This document shows, piece after piece, positions 1-6,200 of a DNA stretch of 6,843 nt. Under the pieces are notes generated by a model. It worked only from the letters and a program-made list of their open reading frames with translations. It ran no database searches and was not told the origin of the DNA. Both the position numbers and the translations under genes were made by a program. Origin of the DNA: Fidelibacterota bacterium (GTDB lineage: Bacteria > Fidelibacterota > Marinisomatia > Marinisomatales > UBA1611); the NCBI GenBank assembly GCA_015658495.1, contig DQOT01000130.1, positions 1-6,843 of the forward strand, read 5' to 3'. Numbering within the stretch: position 1 is the stretch's first letter; the number at the start of each line of letters is the position of its first letter.

Positions 1-333
1 ATTAAAAACAGTGAATTGATTCCCCGTTTGCTTCCAGACCAGATTCGAAGTGGAAAGAACTGCAACAACTGCTTCTTTTTGGGTGCAGGATTTACACTTT
101 GCAGAGATGGGCGTATTTACAATATCATCAGGGAATACAATGGAAACCCCATGATCATCAATCAGTTGCTTAAGTGCAGTTTTAAGTGGCGTGTTGTGAA
201 ACTGTAAAGAAATTGAATCTATTTTTGTAACAGCAAAAGCCGAACTCAAATATATGAGCCCGGCTAATAAAAATTTAAATAGGTGGGTTAGCTTAGAAGA
301 TCGTGCACGTATCACCGTCGAATTTAAACTCAT
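1..333 (-). CDS. Exported STN-domain protein, probably FecA-like TonB-dependent receptor (N-terminal part only)
   Basis: This gene is cut by the left edge; 111 codons are visible. The protein begins with a signal peptide: basic residues up to about 20, a hydrophobic core at about 19-33 (FKFLLAGLIYLSSAFA), and an AFA cleavage site after residue 34. Residues about 41-110 read as an STN (secretin and TonB N-terminus) domain, with ISLQFHNTPLKTALKQLI followed by a short beta-alpha-beta pattern ending in NQFTVF. In FecA-type receptors this periplasmic domain contacts the FecR C-terminus. Its place directly after sigma and fecR genes favours a TonB-dependent receptor over a secretin, but the plug and barrel lie outside the window. 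The start chosen is the ATG at 333-331, 41 bp inside fecR; an in-frame GTG at 315-313 would also leave a complete signal peptide. Neither start has a strong Shine-Dalgarno, so translation may be coupled to fecR. A C-x-x-C pair (residues 80 and 83) is unusual for this domain. Confidence 0.8.
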   Translation of the reverse strand, partial: MSLNSTVIRARSSKLTHLFKFLLAGLIYLSSAFAVTKIDSISLQFHNTPLKTALKQLIDDHGVSIVFPDDIVNTPISAKCKSCTQKEAVVAVLSTSNLVWKQTGNQFTVFN

Positions 334-1183
334 GTTGAGTCAATAATGAAATAGTGCTCAACACTGTATTTAAATCCTGCGCATCAATAACGCCGGTGAC
401 TGTGATATCAGAAAGGAATGGGTTGGCAAACTTAAATGAGATGCCAAAGGTACGTTCAATTTCGTCACAAACTTCTGATAATGGAGTTTGATCGCAAACA
501 AGTTTTTCGTGCATCCAGTCTGGATAATTGCCGTAGGATACGTTTTGAAGATTCTTTTCGTCAAATTGAGAATCAACATCAATCATTTGTCCTTTATGGA
601 GAATAACAGATTTCGCATCGTTGGAGACTTTTACGATCCCCTCATTTACACCGACTTCAAAACCATCTTCTCTTGCACGAACATTAAAAGATGTCCCCAG
701 GACAGTCACCTGGCCGTGATTCGTATTTACGGTAAAAGGTGTATTCCCTTTTTGAACATCAAAATAAGCTTCACCGGAAAGGGTAAGTGAGCGATGATCT
801 GTATTAAAATCTTTTTTATATTTTATCTGGCTTCCTGCATTCAGCGTGATGGTTGATCCATCGGGCAATTGAACAGTCTGGAAATCAGTTGCTTTAGTCA
901 CAAAGGTTTCAGTGGTAAGTGTATCATACGCAATCGGCAAAGCAAAGACCAATACAATGCCTAAGGCAACAGCGTAGGTAAGTCGTGGCCTGAACCCTGA
1001 CCAAAATCCTTGTGTAGGAGGCACGAGGCGTTGTTGATCTTGGCTCATGTCCTTATTCATTTCAGAAATATCCATGTGCTGGGAAAGTCGCATCCAAACC
1101 TCTTCTTTATCAGGCGGGGATGGTAGTTCAACTTGAGCGCTGCGCTCCCAAATCAGTTGTTGTATATCATCTAGTTTTTTCAT
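293..1183 (-). CDS. FecR-family anti-sigma regulator with C-terminal DUF4974-like domain
   Basis: A 296-residue inner-membrane regulator that should hold the neighbouring ECF sigma factor in check and pass on a signal from the outer-membrane receptor. Residues 1-65 are cytoplasmic and polar. One transmembrane helix lies at about 68-86 (TYAVALGIVLVFALPIAY). The periplasmic FecR core lies at about 100-190 and shows family signatures: LPDGSTITLNAGS (106-118), LTLSGEAYFDV (133-143), PFTVNT (149-154), VLGTSFNV (161-168) and VNEGIVKV (179-186). Residues about 228-296 match the DUF4974 pattern common in FecR proteins of Bacteroidetes and relatives, including LSEVCDEIERTFGISFKF. The start is supported by AAGGA at 1190-1186, just upstream of the ATG. 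The gene lies 78 bp after the sigma gene and overlaps the receptor gene at its 3' end. The length is normal for the family and the frame is intact. Confidence 0.92.
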   Translation of the reverse strand: MKKLDDIQQLIWERSAQVELPSPPDKEEVWMRLSQHMDISEMNKDMSQDQQRLVPPTQGFWSGFRPRLTYAVALGIVLVFALPIAYDTLTTETFVTKATDFQTVQLPDGSTITLNAGSQIKYKKDFNTDHRSLTLSGEAYFDVQKGNTPFTVNTNHGQVTVLGTSFNVRAREDGFEVGVNEGIVKVSNDAKSVILHKGQMIDVDSQFDEKNLQNVSYGNYPDWMHEKLVCDQTPLSEVCDEIERTFGISFKFANPFLSDITVTGVIDAQDLNTVLSTISLLTQHEFKFDGDTCTIF

Positions 1184-1198
1184 TTTCCTTTTTCTCCG

Positions 1199-1211
1199 GA
1201 TTCTAAGAATC
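1199..1211. repeat. 13-bp palindrome between sigma factor and fecR
   Basis: GATTCT-A-AGAATC is a perfect 6-bp inverted repeat around one central base, starting 16 bp upstream of the fecR start codon in the 78-bp gap after the sigma gene. It is too short, and lacks the T-run, to be an intrinsic terminator. It could be a protein-binding half-site pair or chance. Confidence 0.25.
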
Positions 1212-1261
1212 TTATCTTATTCTCCGTTGCACCAAAATAACGTCGAATTCCTCAAAAACAC

Positions 1262-1807
1262 TCATAAATAATTCTTTAAATTTTTTTTCAAAACTTTGAG
1301 TGCCCGATAGATCTGATTCTCCACGGTTCTCACACTTAAGTCCAGCAATTCAGCGATCTCCGGATTCGACTTACCTTCTATACGGCTCAGGATGAAAATA
1401 TTCCTACATTTATCCGGCAATTTATTATTTACCACTTTTTGGATCTCCTCTTGCAATATGGCTGCCTGGTTCACTGCTTCCGGATCATCAAAATGAGATT
1501 TCCCAAATTCAGGGATCAGGTCTTCATGCCGGTGTCGGACTTCCATGTGGCGAAAATGATCGTAACAAAGATTGGTGCTGATGCGGGCAATCAGTGAAAA
1601 AAAAGATTTTTTCGGCTGAATTGATTCCCGCGTTCGCCAAACCCGGAAAAAAGTTTCCTGGGCAATATCCTCAGCGAGATCCGCATCCTGGACGCGGTAG
1701 GCGACGAATCGAAATAGGGTATCGTGAAAATCAGAAAAAAGCTTATGAAAAGCAGTCTTGTCTGAATTTTTGACCCCTTGAAGTAGAATTTGTTCCTGTT
1801 CTGCCAT
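1262..1807 (-). CDS. ECF-family RNA polymerase sigma-70 factor (FecI-like)
   Basis: A 181-residue alternative sigma factor with the two domains of ECF proteins. Sigma region 2 covers about residues 19-88, including the -10 recognition and core-binding helices with DLAEDIAQETFFRVW (43-57) and an RISTNLCYDHFR stretch (75-86). After a linker of about 40 residues, sigma region 4 covers about 127-176, with LPDKCRNIFILSRIEGKS and the helix-turn-helix NPEIAELLDLSVRTVENQ (148-165) that reads the -35 element. It is the first gene of a sigma-FecR-receptor cassette on the minus strand and is presumably controlled by the FecR protein encoded next. The frame is also open to a TTG at 1822-1820, which would add five residues (MTLFT). 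The ATG at 1807 is preferred because it is the usual codon and puts region 2 at the normal distance from the N-terminus. Neither start has a clear Shine-Dalgarno. Confidence 0.93.
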   Translation of the reverse strand: MAEQEQILLQGVKNSDKTAFHKLFSDFHDTLFRFVAYRVQDADLAEDIAQETFFRVWRTRESIQPKKSFFSLIARISTNLCYDHFRHMEVRHRHEDLIPEFGKSHFDDPEAVNQAAILQEEIQKVVNNKLPDKCRNIFILSRIEGKSNPEIAELLDLSVRTVENQIYRALKVLKKNLKNYL

Positions 1808-2023
1808 GGTAAAAAGGGTCAAAATTTAGCGGGACTTCTTGCAGATGAACAGGAATGGTTGTTGGGTAAAAACACAGATCCCCGGAATGACAAGGAGGAT
1901 AAGGTATAAGGTTATCATAGGATAAGTATCCGGGGACCTGCAAAGTTTGTAACACCCTCATGCATAGAACGGTTCCATCTTTTTTATTACTCATGTATTT
2001 TCACAATAAGATTAAAAGACAAA
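1808..2023. promoter_or_regulatory. Divergent intergenic region between sigma factor and aldehyde dehydrogenase genes
   Basis: About 216 bp with no credible gene; it should hold the promoters of both the minus-strand sigma cassette and the plus-strand enzyme genes. It contains an inverted repeat (arms 1875-1886 and 1929-1940) and a duplicated AGGATAAG (1896-1903 and 1919-1926). On the minus strand, TTGTCA (1893-1888) and TTTACC (1870-1865), separated by 17 bp, form a possible but weak sigma-70-like promoter for the sigma gene; the -10 match is only 3 of 6. No convincing promoter was recognised for the plus-strand gene, although the last 60 bp are AT-rich. Confidence 0.45.
1875..1940. repeat. 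Inverted repeat with 12-bp arms in the divergent promoter region
   Basis: CAGATCCCCGGA at 1875-1886 is the reverse complement of TCCGGGGACCTG at 1929-1940 except for one base, so 11 of 12 positions pair, including an uninterrupted GC-rich 8-bp core (TCCCCGGA / TCCGGGGA). The 42-bp interior holds the direct repeat AGGATAAG twice, 23 bp apart, and a smaller GATAA/TTATC inverted pair at 1899-1903 and 1913-1917. It could be a spaced operator or a long-loop hairpin. It lacks a T-tract, so it is not a standard terminator. The left arm lies between the candidate -35 and -10 boxes of the sigma gene, which would suit a regulator site. Confidence 0.5.
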
Positions 2024-3430
2024 ATGAACTCGGCTGAACATATAAAATCAACATTCGAGTCCCAGCAACGGGCATTCGGGCCTCTTGCCGTTAAGGATAG
2101 GCTGCGGCACTTATCTGATATTGAAAATTGGATCACAACGCACAAACAGGAAATTGTCGATGCGCACTTCAAAGACCTGAGCAAACCGGAATCTGAAGTT
2201 GAGTTGGCAGAGATTTGGTATGTCATGTCGGAGATCAAACTGGCCAAACGAAATTTGCGGCAATGGATGAGTCCCAAAAGGAAAGGCCTTTCTACCTTGG
2301 CACTTTTACCAGCCCAAGCGTGGGTGCACACCGAACCCAAAGGTGTGGTGCTGATCATTTCACCATGGAATTTCCCTTTTAATTTGACTGTTGGCCCCTT
2401 GATCTCCGCATTGGCTGCAGGAAATCGCGTCATGATCAAACCCTCAGAAATAACGCCCAAGGTCAGCGCCCTGATTGAAAAAATGGTTACAGACCTGTTT
2501 GAACCGAATCATGTTGTCGTATTCCAGGGTGATGCAGAAACATCAAGGTCCCTGCTTGAATTACCTTTTCATCACATTTTTTTCACAGGGAGTTCGGCAA
2601 TAGGTAAAATTGTCATGTCCGCTGCTGCGAAACATCTTTCTTCAGTCACATTGGAATTAGGAGGAAAATCTCCCACGATCATCGATGACACAGCTCACCT
2701 GGACATGACAGTGAAAAAATTGACATGGGGAAAATGCATTAACGCGGGTCAATCCTGTATCGCGCCGGATTACGTTCTTGTTCATCACAGTGTGAAAGAT
2801 GCATTCATCTTAAAATTATCCAATCGATTGAATGACGTTTTTGGATCGACAATTGAAGCTAAAATTGCTTCCCCGGATTTTGGACGAATCGTTAACTCCC
2901 ATCATTGGAATCGGGTGAACACCATGCTGGAAACCGCTATTCAGGAAGGCGCCACGATCGCCCATGGCGGCGGAAAGAATGAAGAAAACAAATTTATTGA
3001 AACGACTCTGCTCGATAATGTAACTCCTGATATGAAGATCATGGAAAAAGAAATATTTGGCCCATTATTGCCGATCTTGTCCTTTGAGGATATTGACGAA
3101 TGTTTATCCATCATCAATGCGCGGCACAAACCGCTGGCGCTTTACATGTTTTCAAATTCAAAGAAAAATATTAATAAGGTCATTCAAAATACATCTTCTG
3201 GCGGAATGGTGATCAATGAAATCAATTCTCACTTTTTAAATTTGGAGCTCCCCTTTGGCGGGGTGAATGCAAGTGGCTTTGGACGGTCACATGGGTATGA
3301 AGGGTTTCGGTCATTCTCCAATGAAAGAACTATGTTAAAAAATGGTAGATTGAGTCAAATCGGTTTAATTTTCCCGCCTTACACAAAATGGACAAAAAAA
3401 ATGATTCGTTTTGTGACCCGTTACCTTTAA
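2024..3430 (+). CDS. Class 3 aldehyde dehydrogenase, NAD(P)+-dependent
   Basis: A 468-residue cytoplasmic enzyme expected to oxidise an aldehyde to its carboxylate using NAD(P)+. It belongs to the ALDH3 type (fatty or aromatic aldehyde dehydrogenases), judged by its length and the order of motifs: PWNFP with the conserved Asn116 at 114-118, the cofactor-binding Lys139 in IKPSE, FTGSSAIGK at 187-195, the general-base Glu211 in LELGGKSP, the nucleophile Cys245 in GQSC, EIFGP with the cofactor-binding Glu343 at 343-347, and PFGGVNASGFG at 410-420. All catalytic residues are present. The C-terminus (IFPPYTKWTKKMIRFV) resembles the usual ALDH3 tail rather than a clear membrane anchor. It is the first gene of the plus-strand series, divergent from the sigma factor. 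The ATG at 2024 is preceded by purines (AAAAGACAAA) but no strong Shine-Dalgarno. The natural substrate cannot be read from the sequence. Confidence 0.95.
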   Translation: MNSAEHIKSTFESQQRAFGPLAVKDRLRHLSDIENWITTHKQEIVDAHFKDLSKPESEVELAEIWYVMSEIKLAKRNLRQWMSPKRKGLSTLALLPAQAWVHTEPKGVVLIISPWNFPFNLTVGPLISALAAGNRVMIKPSEITPKVSALIEKMVTDLFEPNHVVVFQGDAETSRSLLELPFHHIFFTGSSAIGKIVMSAAAKHLSSVTLELGGKSPTIIDDTAHLDMTVKKLTWGKCINAGQSCIAPDYVLVHHSVKDAFILKLSNRLNDVFGSTIEAKIASPDFGRIVNSHHWNRVNTMLETAIQEGATIAHGGGKNEENKFIETTLLDNVTPDMKIMEKEIFGPLLPILSFEDIDECLSIINARHKPLALYMFSNSKKNINKVIQNTSSGGMVINEINSHFLNLELPFGGVNASGFGRSHGYEGFRSFSNERTMLKNGRLSQIGLIFPPYTKWTKKMIRFVTRYL

Positions 3431-3450
3431 CCTATTGCAATGAACATAAA

Positions 3451-4710
3451 ATGAATCAATCAAATTATACTTATGATAGTATGTTTATTTTTGAACATAC
3501 CTTTCATGTCCCGGTGGATTACGACAATCCGGAGACAGGCCAAATTTCTGTCTTTGTAAGAGAGATTCGATCCAATTTATCAAAAAGAAACCCCTATCTT
3601 GTTTTTTTCCAAGGGGGCCCCGGTTTTGAATCTCCCCGGCCCATAACCCATTCGGGGTGGATCAAAAAAGCTTTGAGTCGGTATGATATTCTGTTGTTGG
3701 ATCAACGGGGGACAGGCAACAGTACAGCTGCTAATTTTCAAACGATCGGTGACTGGGATCCCAAAAAACAAGCTGACTATTTACAACATTTCCGGGCAGA
3801 CAATATCGTAAAGGATGCTGAATTTATCCGCAATGAAATGATCGGTGACAAACCATGGTCGATCCTGGGACAAAGTTTTGGCGGATTCTGTGCGTTGAAT
3901 TATCTGTCTTTTCATTCTCACGGGCTGAAGGAAATCTTGATTACCGGTGGGATTCCGCCTCTAATGGCTCATCCGGATGATATTTACAGACGGACCTATG
4001 ATCGGGTAAAACGAAAGAATGGGGAATTTTTTAACATTTTTCCCAACGCCCAGGACAGGGCTTGCCGGATCGCTGACTCGATTCAAAAAACAAATCCAAC
4101 ACTTCCCAATGGTGACAAATTATCCATCGAACGATTTCAATTACTAGGACTTCAACTTGGGTTTCATGATGGGTATGCAAACCTGAACTACCTTTTTGAG
4201 CATGCTATATCCAACGGGGAATTATCCTATTCATTTTTGAAAGGACTGTTGGGACTCCAAAGTTTTGATACAAATCCATTTTTCACAGTTTTGCATGAAG
4301 CGTGCTATGCACAGCAGTTTTCTACAAATTGGTCTGCTGCCAGAATCCGTGATGAATTTCCAGAATTTGATCCCAATGCTCGCCATCCATTTTTATTTAC
4401 AGGTGAAATGCTTTATCCCTGGATGATGGACCAATTCCAAGCACTTGTACCTCTGAAAGAGGCGGCTCAACTTTTGGCAGAAAAAAATGATTGGCCCCTG
4501 CTTTATGATCCAACTGCTTTATCGAATAATAGTGTTCCGGTCGTAGCGGCCGTTTATACAAATGACATGTACGTTGACAGGGATTTTTCTTTAGACTCAG
4601 CAGAATCTATCAAGGGGATTCGGCTTTGGAAAACGGATGAATTTGAGCACAACGGACTCCGCAGTCATGGTGAAAAGGTCCTGGCCAAACTTTTTGAACT
4701 GCTGGACTGA
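3451..4710 (+). CDS. Proline iminopeptidase-like alpha/beta hydrolase (peptidase family S33)
   Basis: A 419-residue soluble hydrolase resembling the roughly 420-residue branch of proline iminopeptidases, which remove N-terminal proline from peptides. Visible motifs, numbered from the ATG at 3451, are FQGGPGF (53-59; the HGGPG-type oxyanion motif with Gln for His), LLLDQRGTGNS (81-91), the nucleophile elbow GQSFGG with Ser142, the probable acid Asp372 in VYTNDMYV, and the catalytic His400 in FEHNGLR. The triad is complete. The frame is open back to an ATG at 3388, but that start would overlap the dehydrogenase by 43 bp and add 21 residues unlike the family; homology-type sequence begins around FEHTFHVPVDYDNP, so 3451 is chosen. 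It has no signal peptide, so it is probably cytoplasmic. It lies 20 bp after the dehydrogenase, probably in one transcript. Another esterase or amidase activity within S33 is possible. Confidence 0.9.
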   Translation: MNQSNYTYDSMFIFEHTFHVPVDYDNPETGQISVFVREIRSNLSKRNPYLVFFQGGPGFESPRPITHSGWIKKALSRYDILLLDQRGTGNSTAANFQTIGDWDPKKQADYLQHFRADNIVKDAEFIRNEMIGDKPWSILGQSFGGFCALNYLSFHSHGLKEILITGGIPPLMAHPDDIYRRTYDRVKRKNGEFFNIFPNAQDRACRIADSIQKTNPTLPNGDKLSIERFQLLGLQLGFHDGYANLNYLFEHAISNGELSYSFLKGLLGLQSFDTNPFFTVLHEACYAQQFSTNWSAARIRDEFPEFDPNARHPFLFTGEMLYPWMMDQFQALVPLKEAAQLLAEKNDWPLLYDPTALSNNSVPVVAAVYTNDMYVDRDFSLDSAESIKGIRLWKTDEFEHNGLRSHGEKVLAKLFELLD

Positions 4711-4742
4711 CAAATCCAAAATACTGGTATAAATTACAGGAT

Positions 4743-5729
4743 ATGTTGAAACGTTCATTTAGACGTTTATTTCTTGTCGGGGGGATTCTCACCCTGATTA
4801 CGTTCATGTCGGGCTGTTCCATGCTCAGGGGACCGGTGTACCCGGATATCATTTACAATAATCGCCAACCCCTGATCTCCGTCACCTACGAATACGGGGA
4901 AATTGAAGTCAGATTACCATTGAATTATATCGGTGCCGTCCCTGATAATATTTCTTTTGAGGTTTATGCTCAAGGGGATACAGTCAATACAATCATATCA
5001 ATTCTCCAAGAAGCGCCAAGGGTATTCATTGTTTATCTTCCTCAAGGAGTCTTGGATATCCATAACAAATCAAACATCATTAAGATCATCCCCCAAGATA
5101 CTAATTTTCAACCGGTCAGTATCCGATTTCAAGGTATTCTATTCGGCAGAATCCAATTGCCACGGAAATCAATTCAAATGAAACAATTAATCGTCTTTGG
5201 AAAGGTTTTCTTGAATAAAAATAACAGTTCTTTATCCGGTGTGAGTGTTTCAATGCAGAATTTTGATAATGTCATAAAAGAGACAACAACCAACGATTCT
5301 GGATTCTATCAAATAGCGATACCAGGAGAATATAAATATGCTCAACATCTTCGATTGGTTGCCGGCAATAATTTGATCTTTAAACCCTTCAAACAAAAGC
5401 TTGATTTTTCTCAGGCATTTAGACTGAATTTCAATATCGGGGTGGGTCCCAGTGCAACCCTGGAAGATCCACTCTATCTGACAAATAGAGAGAATGTCCA
5501 TTTTAGAGAACACCCGGATATTGGCTCTGAAACATTATTCCTCCTGGAAGCGGGAGAAGCCATTTCTGTCACTCGTGTTACGCCGGGGGAATACCATGGA
5601 TCGATTGAGGTTGAAGTAGGCAATAAGAAAAGTGTGCAAATGTATGGCTGGATCTACCGGTCAGATGTTTTTCTTCTTGATTTGAATAACATATTTAAAA
5701 AAGAGGGTGGCGATGATTCAGAATTATAA
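4743..5729 (+). CDS. Envelope lipoprotein with carboxypeptidase-regulatory-like and SH3-like domains
   Basis: A 328-residue predicted lipoprotein of unknown function. Basic residues (KRSFRR) and a hydrophobic stretch (9-22) lead to FMSGC, a lipobox-like site with Met at -3, so Cys25 would be lipidated after cleavage. Residues about 37-140 are beta-rich and not recognised. Residues about 148-232 resemble a carboxypeptidase-regulatory-like (Ig-type) fold: VFGKVFLN, LSGVSVSMQN and TNDSGFYQIAIPGEY are its typical strand pattern. Residues about 243-314 resemble a bacterial SH3 domain: LYLTNRENVHFREHPDIGS opens it and YGWIYRSDVF closes it, with a charged loop between. Such domains often bind peptidoglycan or peptides. 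The gene follows the S33 peptidase by 32 bp and overlaps the next gene by 17 bp. The start at 4743 has a weak AGG a few bases upstream; the signal sequence directly after it supports the choice. Confidence 0.78.
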   Translation: MLKRSFRRLFLVGGILTLITFMSGCSMLRGPVYPDIIYNNRQPLISVTYEYGEIEVRLPLNYIGAVPDNISFEVYAQGDTVNTIISILQEAPRVFIVYLPQGVLDIHNKSNIIKIIPQDTNFQPVSIRFQGILFGRIQLPRKSIQMKQLIVFGKVFLNKNNSSLSGVSVSMQNFDNVIKETTTNDSGFYQIAIPGEYKYAQHLRLVAGNNLIFKPFKQKLDFSQAFRLNFNIGVGPSATLEDPLYLTNRENVHFREHPDIGSETLFLLEAGEAISVTRVTPGEYHGSIEVEVGNKKSVQMYGWIYRSDVFLLDLNNIFKKEGGDDSEL

Positions 5730-6198
5730 ATGGTTTTTGGTGACCCTATTGATCTCCGTCAATCTTCATGGTCAAGTCAAATTAACTGTGAATACAATTC
5801 CAAAGAAAGTTAATGTTAAGTTGGACGGTGTTATTATTGGGAAATCTCCTATTAAAAATGAAAGGATCAGGCCGGGTGTTCATAAGATTGAGATCGTGAA
5901 AGCAGGATTTGCACCCCTTACCTATGATCTATTGGTGAATCCCTCGCAAGCGGTTCATCTAGATTTTTTCCTGAATCCGATCTATCGTATCAAATTCAAA
6001 ACGGAGGAAAAAGGATTGGTTTTTGAGTTGAATGGTGAGCACCAATGGGATAATCAATTTATTCGCCTGGATCTTGAAGCAGGTGACCATTTTCTCAGGG
6101 TATTCAAATTAAATGAAATCATCGATGAACAAACGATTCATGTTGATGAACCGAAAAAATTTATTTATTATCTGCAGAAACCTGTTTCTGAGGAATAA
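5713..6198 (+). CDS. Exported PEGA-domain protein
   Basis: A 161-residue predicted periplasmic or surface protein. The signal peptide spans about 1-20 (WFLVTLLISVNLHG). Residues about 22-88 form a PEGA domain, a beta-sandwich named for a short sequence motif and found in many surface proteins: VKLTVNTIPKKVNVKLDGV, then IGKSPIKN, RPGVHKIEIVKAGF and a final LDFFLNP strand. Residues about 91-154 look like a second, more diverged copy: IKFKTEEKGLVFELNG, then LEAGDHFLRVFK. The frame is open to a GTG at 5707, but the ATG at 5713 is preferred because GAGGG (5702-5707) sits at good Shine-Dalgarno distance from it. The start overlaps the lipoprotein gene by 17 bp, indicating translational coupling. 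The precise role is unknown; PEGA domains are usually linked to surface or adhesion functions and carry no catalytic residues. Confidence 0.82.
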   Translation: MIQNYKWFLVTLLISVNLHGQVKLTVNTIPKKVNVKLDGVIIGKSPIKNERIRPGVHKIEIVKAGFAPLTYDLLVNPSQAVHLDFFLNPIYRIKFKTEEKGLVFELNGEHQWDNQFIRLDLEAGDHFLRVFKLNEIIDEQTIHVDEPKKFIYYLQKPVSEE

Positions 6199-6200
6199 AA

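Noticed and set aside
16..207. 63-residue plus-strand open frame at the left edge
   Set aside because: It is the reverse-strand shadow of the STN domain, which has clear signal peptide and domain features.
1808..1822. TTG start giving a five-residue longer sigma factor
   Set aside because: A rare start codon with no Shine-Dalgarno; the ATG at 1807 fits the family N-terminus. It cannot be fully excluded.
1879..1936. The inverted repeat as an intrinsic terminator
   Set aside because: The loop is 42 bp, no T-tract follows either arm, and it lies in a divergent promoter region where no transcript needs to end.
1743..1994. 83-residue minus-strand open frame across the divergent intergenic region
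   Set aside because: It overlaps the sigma gene start in another frame and its translation has no domain-like or secretion features; the space is better explained as regulatory.
1987..2460. 157-residue minus-strand open frame antisense to the dehydrogenase start
   Set aside because: The plus strand carries unmistakable aldehyde dehydrogenase motifs here; the antisense translation looks random.
3388..3450. Upstream in-frame ATG that would extend the S33 peptidase by 21 residues and overlap the dehydrogenase by 43 bp
   Set aside because: The extra residues are a frame-shifted reading of the dehydrogenase C-terminal codons and do not resemble the family; the ATG at 3451 gives the normal length.
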